Source: Salegentibacter echinorum
GTDB taxonomy: Bacteria > Bacteroidota > Bacteroidia > Flavobacteriales > Flavobacteriaceae
DNA length: 64,000 nucleotides
Reading direction: 5' to 3'
Assembly: GCF_900129445.1 (NCBI RefSeq)
Contig: NZ_FQVT01000007.1
Coordinates: 1-64,000, forward strand
The notes below the pieces were generated by a model, which saw only the letters and a list, made by a program, of their open reading frames with translations, ran no database searches and was not told the origin of the DNA. This document shows, one piece after another, positions 19,464 through 26,651 of the stretch. Both the position numbers and the translations under genes were made by a program. Numbering within the stretch: the first letter of the stretch is position 1; the number at the start of each line of letters is the position of its first letter.

Positions 19464-21787
19464 TGAAATATTTTTCTTACTTACTATGTGTTATGGTTTT
19501 GGTCTTTTCGGCTTGTTCCGGGAATAAGGAAAAGACTTTTTCAAAAGATGAAATCACCCTCATCCCAAAACCGGCAGAAATGAAGCTGAATAAAGGTAGC
19601 TTCGAATTTACAAAAGAAACCGGTTTTGTAGTGCAGGGATCGCAACAAAAGGAAATTGCCGGTTTGTTGAATGCTAAATTTAAATCGGCGGCAGGATGGG
19701 AGATGAAGATTTTAGAAGAAAATCCTGATGCTAATTTTATTCAGTTTAAGGAAAATAAAGACTTAAAGGATGAAGCTTATAACCTTGAGGTGAAAAAGGA
19801 TAAAATCGTGATTGAGGCTGGTTCTTCTTCAGGTTATATTTATGGAGTAGAGACTTTAAGACAACTCTTACCGTTGGAGCTTGAAAGCGATGAAAAAGTA
19901 GGTGATGTTGCCTGGCAAATTCCGCAATTGACCATTAAAGACGAGCCAAGGTTTAAATGGCGCGGACTTATGCTGGATGTTTCCCGACATTTTTTCGAGA
20001 AAGAATATGTTTTAAAAACCATAGATCGCCTGGCGTTTTTAAAGATGAACACTTTGCACCTTCACCTGGTTGATGATCAAGGTTGGAGAATTGAGATTAA
20101 AAAGTATCCAAAACTTACTGAAGTTGGTGCTTTTAGGGTAGATCAGGAAGAAAAACACTGGGATGCGCGAAGTGACAATGATCCCGATGAAAAAGGAACC
20201 TACGGCGGATTTTATACCCAGGAAGATATTAAGGAAATTGTTGCTTATGCCGGGAAACACGGTATAGATGTAGTGCCAGAAATTGAAATGCCGGCGCACG
20301 TGACCAGTGCAATTGCTGCTTATCCCGAGCTTTCCTGTGCCGGGGAACCGGTTGCGGTACCTTCTGGTGGGCTTTGGCCAATTACCGATATTTATTGTGC
20401 CGGAAAAGATGAAACTTTCGACTTTTTAGAAGACGTTTTATTGGAAGTGATGGAACTGTTTCCATCTAAATATATTCACGTAGGTGGCGATGAAGCTACC
20501 AAAACCGAATGGGAAAAATGTGAAGATTGCCAGCGTAGGATTAGGGAAGAAGGCCTGGCCGGGGTAGATGAGCTGCAAAGCTATTTTATTCAAAGAATGG
20601 AAGAATTTATTAGTTCTCACGATAGGGTTTTAATAGGATGGGACGAAATCCTGGAAGGCGGTTTAGCTCCCGGAGCAACTGTTATGAGCTGGCGCGGAAC
20701 CAAAGGTGGCTGGGAAGCTTCAGAGCAGGGTCACGATGTGATAATGACCCCGGGAAGCCACGTGTATTTTAATTTCTATCAGGGAGATTTTGATACCGAA
20801 CCTATGGCTTTTTCAGGCTTTACCCCGTTAAGTAAAGTTTATGAATTCGACCCTGTGGTAGATAGTATGAGTACAGCCCAGAAAAAACACGTTTTGGGCG
20901 GGCAGGCGAACTTATGGTCTGAATTTATCTCCACAACAGAGCGTTCAGAATATATGCTTTTCCCTAGATTGGCCGCTTTATCTGAGGTACTATGGACGCC
21001 GGAGGAAAACAAAGATTGGGCAGATTTCTCCAGGAGAATGCACGTGATGTTTAAGCGTTTTGATAAAATGAACATCAATTATGCGATGAGTGCCTATTCG
21101 GTTACAGCCGAAAGTGAGGTAGATGCTACTTCAGGAGAAATTAAAATTATCCTAAAAAATGAATTCCCAGATTCAGAAATTCGTTATACGCTGAATGATG
21201 AAAATATAGATGAATCATCGTCTGTTTATAATGAGCCAATTCAGGTTGATTCCAGTAGCCTTTTAAGAGCTGCAGTATTTGAAAATGGAAAAGCCAAAGG
21301 CGATACTTTGGTTAAAGATTTCCATTTCCATAAAGCCGTTGGCGCAAAAGTGACTTATAATCCTATTTACAATGACAGCTATACGGGCGTAGGAGAGAAC
21401 ACTGCGGTAAATGTGATTAGGGCGACCAAGAATTTCCACGATGGCCAATGGCTTGGTTGGTTAGGTGAGGATGTTGAGGCAATCCTGGAACTTGATGAAA
21501 AGGTAAAAGTTGAAAAAGTAAAAGTAGGAGCTATGGAAAACCAGGGCTCCGGAATTTACTTCCCGGTAAAAGCAACTGCATTTCTTTCTAAAGACGGAAA
21601 GAATTATAAGAAAGCAGGTTCAGTAAGTCGTGATTTTAAAGTTAACGGTGCTATTGGTTTAAAAGATTTTGAAATAGAGGTAGAACCACAGGAAGCTAAA
21701 TTTATAAAAGTAAAGGTAGAAACTTATAAAGGCTTACCCGGTAAAGGAAAGGCCTGGTTGTTCCTGGATGAAATAATTGTAGAATAA
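19463..21787 (+). CDS. GH20 beta-N-acetylhexosaminidase, lipoprotein
   Basis: This 774-residue lipoprotein (LVFSAC, Cys18) begins with a GH20b domain, followed by the catalytic TIM barrel (MLDVSRHFFEKEYVLKTID; HLHLVDDQGWRIEIKKYP). The catalytic pair is Asp343-Glu344 in HVGGDEATKTEW, so substrate-assisted hydrolysis of terminal beta-GlcNAc or GalNAc is expected. The C-terminal 230 residues look like a chitobiase-type domain plus a discoidin-like binding domain. In this operon it would strip GlcNAc from complex N-glycan antennae. It overlaps both neighbours by one base (TAATG). Confidence 0.93.
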   Translation: MKYFSYLLCVMVLVFSACSGNKEKTFSKDEITLIPKPAEMKLNKGSFEFTKETGFVVQGSQQKEIAGLLNAKFKSAAGWEMKILEENPDANFIQFKENKDLKDEAYNLEVKKDKIVIEAGSSSGYIYGVETLRQLLPLELESDEKVGDVAWQIPQLTIKDEPRFKWRGLMLDVSRHFFEKEYVLKTIDRLAFLKMNTLHLHLVDDQGWRIEIKKYPKLTEVGAFRVDQEEKHWDARSDNDPDEKGTYGGFYTQEDIKEIVAYAGKHGIDVVPEIEMPAHVTSAIAAYPELSCAGEPVAVPSGGLWPITDIYCAGKDETFDFLEDVLLEVMELFPSKYIHVGGDEATKTEWEKCEDCQRRIREEGLAGVDELQSYFIQRMEEFISSHDRVLIGWDEILEGGLAPGATVMSWRGTKGGWEASEQGHDVIMTPGSHVYFNFYQGDFDTEPMAFSGFTPLSKVYEFDPVVDSMSTAQKKHVLGGQANLWSEFISTTERSEYMLFPRLAALSEVLWTPEENKDWADFSRRMHVMFKRFDKMNINYAMSAYSVTAESEVDATSGEIKIILKNEFPDSEIRYTLNDENIDESSSVYNEPIQVDSSSLLRAAVFENGKAKGDTLVKDFHFHKAVGAKVTYNPIYNDSYTGVGENTAVNVIRATKNFHDGQWLGWLGEDVEAILELDEKVKVEKVKVGAMENQGSGIYFPVKATAFLSKDGKNYKKAGSVSRDFKVNGAIGLKDFEIEVEPQEAKFIKVKVETYKGLPGKGKAWLFLDEIIVE

Positions 21788-23130
21788 TGAATATGAGAAA
21801 GTTAGTAGTAGTTTTTCTTTGTTGTAGTAATTTTATTTTTGCACAAGATGACAAAAAGGATAATGAAAGGATGGAGTGGTTTAACGATGCCAAGCTTGGT
21901 ATTTTTATCCACTGGGGGTATTATGGCGTAAACGGGATTACAGAATCCTGGTCCATGTACCATAAACAAATTCCTTATACCGATTATATGGATCAGGGGG
22001 ATGAGTTTACCGCCAGTAATTACGATCCCGAAGCCTGGGCCAAACTTTTTAAGGAGGTTGGGGCAGATTATTCGGTGTTGACAACCAAGCACCACGATGG
22101 GGTTGCCCTTTGGGATACCGATTTTAGTAAGCTGAATGTTGTTGAAAAAACCCCCGCCGGTAGAGACTTAGTTGGACCCTATGTTGACGCTTTAAGAGAA
22201 AACGATTTGAAAGTGGGGTTGTATTTTTCCCTGCCAGACTGGTCGCATCCCGATTATGAAGTGGTATTCCCAAGACCTGATACGCGGAAAAATTATCCAC
22301 AGAAAAATCAAAAAACCTGGCCGGCCTGGGAACGATTTGTTTATTTCTATAAAAATCAGATCAAAGAATTGCAGGATAATTACAACCCCGATCTTTTCTG
22401 GTTTGACGGGGATTGGGAGCATAGCCCCGAAGAATGGCGGGCTAAAGGTCTTAAAGATTCTTTGCTAGCCAGGAATCCAGATATTATAGTGAATTCCAGG
22501 CTTAATCAATATGGCGATTACAGTACTCCAGAGCAGGGAGTGCCGGTGGTAAGGCCAGAAGGGCCCTGGGAATTTTGTATGACGATGAATGATAACTGGG
22601 GTTATTATCCATCGGACACAAACTATAAACCTTCTTCCCAAATTGTGAGAACTTTTGCCGAAGTAATTGGTTCTGGTGGAAATTTATTGCTGAATATTGG
22701 TCCGAAGCCAGATGGAACAATTCCACAGGAGCAGGAAACAAGACTTAGGGATTTGGGAAGATGGATCGCCAAAAACGATGCAGCTATTCACGGCACTGTT
22801 GCCGGACTGCCATACGGGCATTTTTATGGACCCACTACGCTAAGTAAAGACCAGAAGAAGCTGTATCTCTTTATGCTTCAGGATCCTAAAAATTACATTT
22901 CGCTGAAGGGTATTCAGAATAAAGTGAAAAGTATTCGCGTTTTAGGCAGTGATGAAGAATTGGATTTTGTAAGAAACGGTGGTGCTGCCTGGAATAATAT
23001 TCCTGGGATTTTAAGAATAGACCTGCCCGCTAAAGAAAGCATTGATGAGTACGTAACTGTTCTGGAAATAGAATTAGAAGACGAGTTAGAATTATACCGC
23101 GGGCATGGGAATGCCGTGGAATTGAATTAA
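21787..23130 (+). CDS. GH29 alpha-L-fucosidase
   Basis: This 447-residue secreted enzyme has a signal peptide ending near NFIFAQ (residue 20). GH29 features are WFNDAKLGIFIHWGYYGV, TKHHDGVALWDT, and the nucleophile Asp207 in FWFDGDW. The sequence continues to LLLNIGPKPDG, which closes the barrel, and a short C-terminal beta-sandwich. It would remove fucose from N-glycan cores or antennae. It is the last gene of the overlapping operon; an inverted repeat at 23145-23175 follows it. Confidence 0.92.
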   Translation: MNMRKLVVVFLCCSNFIFAQDDKKDNERMEWFNDAKLGIFIHWGYYGVNGITESWSMYHKQIPYTDYMDQGDEFTASNYDPEAWAKLFKEVGADYSVLTTKHHDGVALWDTDFSKLNVVEKTPAGRDLVGPYVDALRENDLKVGLYFSLPDWSHPDYEVVFPRPDTRKNYPQKNQKTWPAWERFVYFYKNQIKELQDNYNPDLFWFDGDWEHSPEEWRAKGLKDSLLARNPDIIVNSRLNQYGDYSTPEQGVPVVRPEGPWEFCMTMNDNWGYYPSDTNYKPSSQIVRTFAEVIGSGGNLLLNIGPKPDGTIPQEQETRLRDLGRWIAKNDAAIHGTVAGLPYGHFYGPTTLSKDQKKLYLFMLQDPKNYISLKGIQNKVKSIRVLGSDEELDFVRNGGAAWNNIPGILRIDLPAKESIDEYVTVLEIELEDELELYRGHGNAVELN

Positions 23131-23144
23131 AATAGAACTATAAA

Positions 23145-23175
23145 ACCTGCGAAGTCTTTTTTAGACCTTGTAGGT
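23145..23175 (+). terminator. Palindrome after the GH29 gene
   Basis: acctgcgaagtc and gaccttgtaggt form an imperfect 12-bp stem 14 bp after the fucosidase stop. Similar ACCT...AGGT palindromes lie at 26571-26601 and 29007-29046, in each case between transcription units. A T-run in the loop rather than after the stem makes it an untypical terminator. Confidence 0.45.
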
Positions 23176-23209
23176 ATATGTTTCTCACTAGTAGAAGGTT
23201 GTTTACAGA

Positions 23210-23240
23210 TTGTGCACGTTACCAGGGTTTGGTATATTTG
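23210..23240 (+). promoter_or_regulatory. Promoter of the parDE cassette
   Basis: TTG at 23210-23212 and TATATTTG at 23233-23240 (a perfect Bacteroidota -7 box) are separated by 20 bp. A GTGCAC palindrome sits in the spacer and could be part of an autoregulatory operator. The ParD start codon is at 23259. Confidence 0.65.
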
Positions 23241-23258
23241 ATAAAAACAAAATCCAAA

Positions 23259-23501
23259 ATGGCAAAAAATACATCAATATCGCTCGGGAATCATTTTGAG
23301 GAATTCATTAAAGAAGAAGTAAAATCTGGAAGATACGGTTCAGTAAGTGAAGTTATTCGTTCTGCTTTAAGACTCTTAGAAAGAGAAGAAAAAAAAGAAA
23401 GAGAGCTAATTAAAGCTCTCGAAATCGGAGAGCAAAGTGGATTTGTTGAGGACTTCGACCCGAACCAAAATTTGAAAGAATTACATCGTGAGTTCTTATG
23501 A
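23259..23501 (+). CDS. ParD-type antitoxin
   Basis: This 80-residue protein starts at the Met of MAKNTSISLG (23259), 18 bp after the -7 box; the longer open frame from 23178 would run through the promoter and is rejected. The N-terminal ribbon-helix-helix (ISLGNHFEEFI, then GRYGSVSEVIRSALRLLEREE) is the ParD/CopG DNA-binding fold. The acidic C-terminus should wrap the toxin. It overlaps the toxin gene by 4 bp (ATGA). The protein is expected to neutralise ParE and repress its own promoter. Confidence 0.9.
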   Translation: MAKNTSISLGNHFEEFIKEEVKSGRYGSVSEVIRSALRLLEREEKKERELIKALEIGEQSGFVEDFDPNQNLKELHREFL

Positions 23502-23800
23502 GTAAAAACCAATATCGAATAAGTCAGGAAGCGATTAAGGATTTAAAAAAGATTTGGCTTTACACTTTGAATAAATGGTCTAAAGAACAAGCAGACAGAT
23601 ATTATGACCTAATAATTGCAGAGATTGAATTCGTTACGGATAATTTTATGACTGGCAAATCTGTAGAACAAACGCGAAAAAATTATCGTGTAACTAAAAT
23701 AAAATCGCATTTGGTTTTTTACAGAAAAGCGGAAAATGACATCGTAGAAATCGTTAGAATTTTACATCAAAGAATGGATATTAAAAAACGACTGAAGTAA
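23498..23800 (+). CDS. ParE/RelE-type toxin
   Basis: This 100-residue protein has the RelE/ParE fold: YRISQEAIKDLKKIWLYTLNKW, then a mid helix EQADRYYDLIIAEIEFV, and the C-terminal strands YRVTKIKSHLVFYR and IVEIVRILHQRMD. The VEIVRILHxRMD ending is typical of ParE, which poisons DNA gyrase. It is translationally coupled to the antitoxin. The pair interrupts a glycan-utilisation region and is followed by a cassette-like palindrome, consistent with acquisition as a unit. Confidence 0.9.
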   Translation: MSKNQYRISQEAIKDLKKIWLYTLNKWSKEQADRYYDLIIAEIEFVTDNFMTGKSVEQTRKNYRVTKIKSHLVFYRKAENDIVEIVRILHQRMDIKKRLK

Positions 23801-23831
23801 AAAACTGCGCACAAATAACTAAGTATTCGTT

Positions 23832-23937
23832 CAACTATAAATAATTGCTTTTACTTGCCGAAGCTGAAAATTCCACAGGGATTTTCAACTGCGTACTTGT
23901 AAAATTCCGTGCTAAAGGACGCAACTATTCATAGTCG
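23832..23937. repeat. Long imperfect palindrome (attC-like) after parDE
   Basis: caactataaataattgc (23832-23848) pairs with gcaactattcatagtcg (23921-23937) at 14 of 17 positions. Between them is a nested hairpin, gaaaatt ... gattttc near 23864-23885. The 106-bp fold resembles integron attC sites or related cassette-end elements. No integron integrase is in the window. Confidence 0.45.
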
Positions 23938-23986
23938 AGACCGTTGCCAGGATGAAAATTGTTAATAAAACATTTTAATTAAAAAC

Positions 23987-26290
23987 ATGGGAAAGAATTT
24001 AAAGGTTTTCGTAGGTACATTTTTAGCGTTGTTTCTTTCAGCAACAATGACAGCGCAGGAACATGAGATCTCTTATGTAGATTATGTAAATACTCTAATG
24101 GGAACCGATTCGGCTTTCGATTTGTCCAATGGAAACACTTACCCCGCAATCGCTTTGCCCTGGGGGATGAACTTTTGGACGCCGCAAACCGCCGAAATGG
24201 GCGATGGTTGGGCCTATAAATACGATGATTATAAAATAAGGGGAATTAAACAAACCCATCAGCCAAGTCCGTGGTTAAATGATTATGCTGCATTTTCCCT
24301 AATGGCGGTAACCGGCAAACTGAAGTTTGAGGAAGAAGAAAGAGCTTCCTGGTTTTCCCATAAAGCCGAAACAGCCAAACCCCATCATTACAAAGTATAT
24401 CTAGCCGATTATGATGTGACCGCCCAGGTTGCGCCAACCGAGCGGGCTGCCCATTTTAAATTCACATTCCCTGATGCCGATAGTTCCTACATAGTGCTAG
24501 ATGCCTTTAACAAAGGTTCTATGGTAAAGATTATTCCTGAAGAAAGAAAGATTATTGGTTATGCCCGGAACAATCACGGCGGCGTGCCAGAGAATTTTCA
24601 TAATTATTTTGTAGCTGAATTCGATAAGGATTTTGAACTTACCCACACCTGGAAAGATGAATGGGAACTTCAGCAAAATTCAAAAAATGCAGAAGCCGAT
24701 CACGTAGGCGCTATCATTGGTTTTAAAACTAAAAAAGGAGAGGAAGTAAATGTGAAAGTAGCTTCCTCTTTTATAAGTCACGAGCAGGCGCAACTTAATT
24801 TAGATTCAGAAATTGGGGAAAGCAGTTTTGAGGAAGTAAAAGAAAAAGCTGCGGCAGTTTGGAATAAAGAACTCGGCAGGATTAAGATAGAAGATGAAGA
24901 TAAACAGCAGATAAGAACCTTTTATTCGAGTTTATATAGGGTGCTTTTATTTCCGCGGAAATTTTACGAGATAAATGCACAGGGGGAAAAGGTACATTAT
25001 AGTCCGTATAATGGGAAAGTGCTACCCGGATATATGTTTACCGATAATGGATTTTGGGATACGTTTAGGGCAGTCTTTCCATTCTTCAATTTAATGTATC
25101 CTGAATTAAATAAAGAAATTATGGCCGGCCTGGCCAATACCTACAAAGAGTCTGGGTGGTTGCCGGAATGGGCGAGTCCCGGGCATAGGAATGTAATGAT
25201 TGGTTCTAACTCGGCGCCCATTATTGTTGATGCTTATTTAAAAGGAAATGTTTTTGAAAAAGATGTAGATGTCCTTTTTGAAGCTATTTTAAAGAATGCC
25301 AATGTAGAAGAAGGTCGCCCGGAAAGTTCGGTAGGCCGGGAAGGCGTAGATTATTACAACGAGCTTGGTTATGTGCCTTATGATGTAGATATCCATGAAA
25401 ATGCAGCGAGAACCTTAGAATACGCCTATGCCGATTGGACCCTTGCAAAAATGGCTGAAGACCTGGGAAAAAAGAAGGTCGCCAAACGTTTTTATAAACA
25501 AGCTTACAATTATAAAAAACTGTTTGATCCTTCCACAAATTTAATGCGGGGTAAAAATGAAGACGGAAGTTTTCAGGAGCCATTTAATCCCTTGAAGTGG
25601 GGAGATGCGTTTACCGAAGGCAATAGTTTGCATTATACCTGGAGTGTTTTTCAGGATATCGACGGACTTATAGATCTAATGGGCGGAAAAAAAGAGTTTA
25701 CAGCAAAATTAGACGGGGTTTTTGAAATGCCCCCAAAATTTGACGATTCCTATTACGGCTTTACCATTCACGAGATTCGGGAGATGCAAATTGTAAACAT
25801 GGGGAATTATGCACATGGGAATCAGCCTATTCAGCATATGATTTATTTGTATAATTATGCGGGACAGCCCTGGAAAACGCAACAACGAATTAGAGAAGTG
25901 CTTACCAAACTTTATTTCCCAACACCAGATGGTTATCCGGGAGATGAAGATAACGGGCAAACTTCTGCCTGGTATGTGTTTAGTTCACTGGGATTTTATC
26001 CGGTAACGCCGGGAAGTGACCAATATGTAATTGGAAGTCCGCTTTTTGATAAAGCCACGCTAAACCTTCAAAGTGGCAATGAATTTGAGATTATTGCTGA
26101 AGATAATTCCGAAGAAAACTTTTATATAGAATCTGCCGTGTTAAATGGAAAGAAATGGAATAAAACTTACCTTAATTATGAGGATGTGATGAAGGGCGGA
26201 AAAGTAAAGTTTGAAATGAGTGATACGCCAAATAAGGAATGGGCGACGGAGGAAGATTCGGTGCCTTATTCGTTGAGTAGGGAAGAATAG
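23987..26290 (+). CDS. GH92-family glycosidase, divergent type A
   Basis: This 767-residue secreted protein (signal ending near ATMTAQ, residue 24) belongs to GH92 but to a different branch from the two operon copies. The N-terminal signature reads GTDSAFDLSNGNTYPAIALPW, followed by GMNFWTPQT. The acid loop is FTEGNSLHYTW instead of EGNAWQY. NEPSHH is replaced by HGNQPIQH, and the base loop is GDEDNGQTSAW. The acid Glu and base Asp are kept, so it may be active on another alpha-mannoside. It is separated from the operon by the parDE cassette. Confidence 0.9.
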   Translation: MGKNLKVFVGTFLALFLSATMTAQEHEISYVDYVNTLMGTDSAFDLSNGNTYPAIALPWGMNFWTPQTAEMGDGWAYKYDDYKIRGIKQTHQPSPWLNDYAAFSLMAVTGKLKFEEEERASWFSHKAETAKPHHYKVYLADYDVTAQVAPTERAAHFKFTFPDADSSYIVLDAFNKGSMVKIIPEERKIIGYARNNHGGVPENFHNYFVAEFDKDFELTHTWKDEWELQQNSKNAEADHVGAIIGFKTKKGEEVNVKVASSFISHEQAQLNLDSEIGESSFEEVKEKAAAVWNKELGRIKIEDEDKQQIRTFYSSLYRVLLFPRKFYEINAQGEKVHYSPYNGKVLPGYMFTDNGFWDTFRAVFPFFNLMYPELNKEIMAGLANTYKESGWLPEWASPGHRNVMIGSNSAPIIVDAYLKGNVFEKDVDVLFEAILKNANVEEGRPESSVGREGVDYYNELGYVPYDVDIHENAARTLEYAYADWTLAKMAEDLGKKKVAKRFYKQAYNYKKLFDPSTNLMRGKNEDGSFQEPFNPLKWGDAFTEGNSLHYTWSVFQDIDGLIDLMGGKKEFTAKLDGVFEMPPKFDDSYYGFTIHEIREMQIVNMGNYAHGNQPIQHMIYLYNYAGQPWKTQQRIREVLTKLYFPTPDGYPGDEDNGQTSAWYVFSSLGFYPVTPGSDQYVIGSPLFDKATLNLQSGNEFEIIAEDNSEENFYIESAVLNGKKWNKTYLNYEDVMKGGKVKFEMSDTPNKEWATEEDSVPYSLSREE

Positions 26291-26380
26291 AGACAAGAGA
26301 CAAGAGACAAGAGACAAGAGACAAGAGACAAGAGACAAGAGACAAGAGACAAGAGACAAGAGACAAGAGACAAGAGACAA
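26290..26380. repeat. Thirteen perfect tandem copies of GAGACAA
   Basis: The 91 bases from the last base of the GH92 stop codon are 13 exact copies of the 7-mer gagacaa with no interruption. A related degenerate GAGACAAGAGA tract lies at 29752-29793. Perfect 7-bp arrays are prone to slippage, so copy number probably varies between strains. There are no spacers, so this is not a CRISPR array. Confidence 0.95.
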
Positions 26381-26570
26381 TTTGAAATAGCTAAACAAGT
26401 TATGATAATTTGCTGAATATCACATTGTGATTTTATGTGAATTATTGATTTAATCGTCAAACTGAGCCAGTCGAAGTTTTTAATATACTGAGCTAAATTA
26501 TGCCCTTTATTAAATATTTAAAAAAATAAAAAGAATCAGCTGAAATCAGAAAAAACGGATTAAACTATAA

Positions 26571-26601
26571 GACCTCACAGGTTTCCGAGATCTGTGAGGT
26601 C
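26571..26601 (+). terminator. Perfect 10-bp stem upstream of GH92 at 26652
   Basis: gacctcacag and ctgtgaggtc form a perfect 10-bp stem with an 11-base loop, followed by TGGTTTTAATTAATTTTTC. It can act as a bidirectional terminator between the two GH92 genes. It belongs to the same palindrome family as 23145-23175 and 29007-29046. The remaining 26381-26570 interval shows nothing else. Confidence 0.55.
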
Positions 26602-26651
26602 TGGTTTTAATTAATTTTTCTGGTTTTACTTATAAGTAGAAAAAAATAAAT

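Noticed and set aside
26290-26380. Possible CRISPR array
   Set aside because: Repeats of 7 bp with no spacers and no cas genes; it is a simple tandem array.
26141-26460. Three minus-strand frames of repeated LVSCLLS residues
   Set aside because: They arise from the 7-mer array, which has open frames in several phases.
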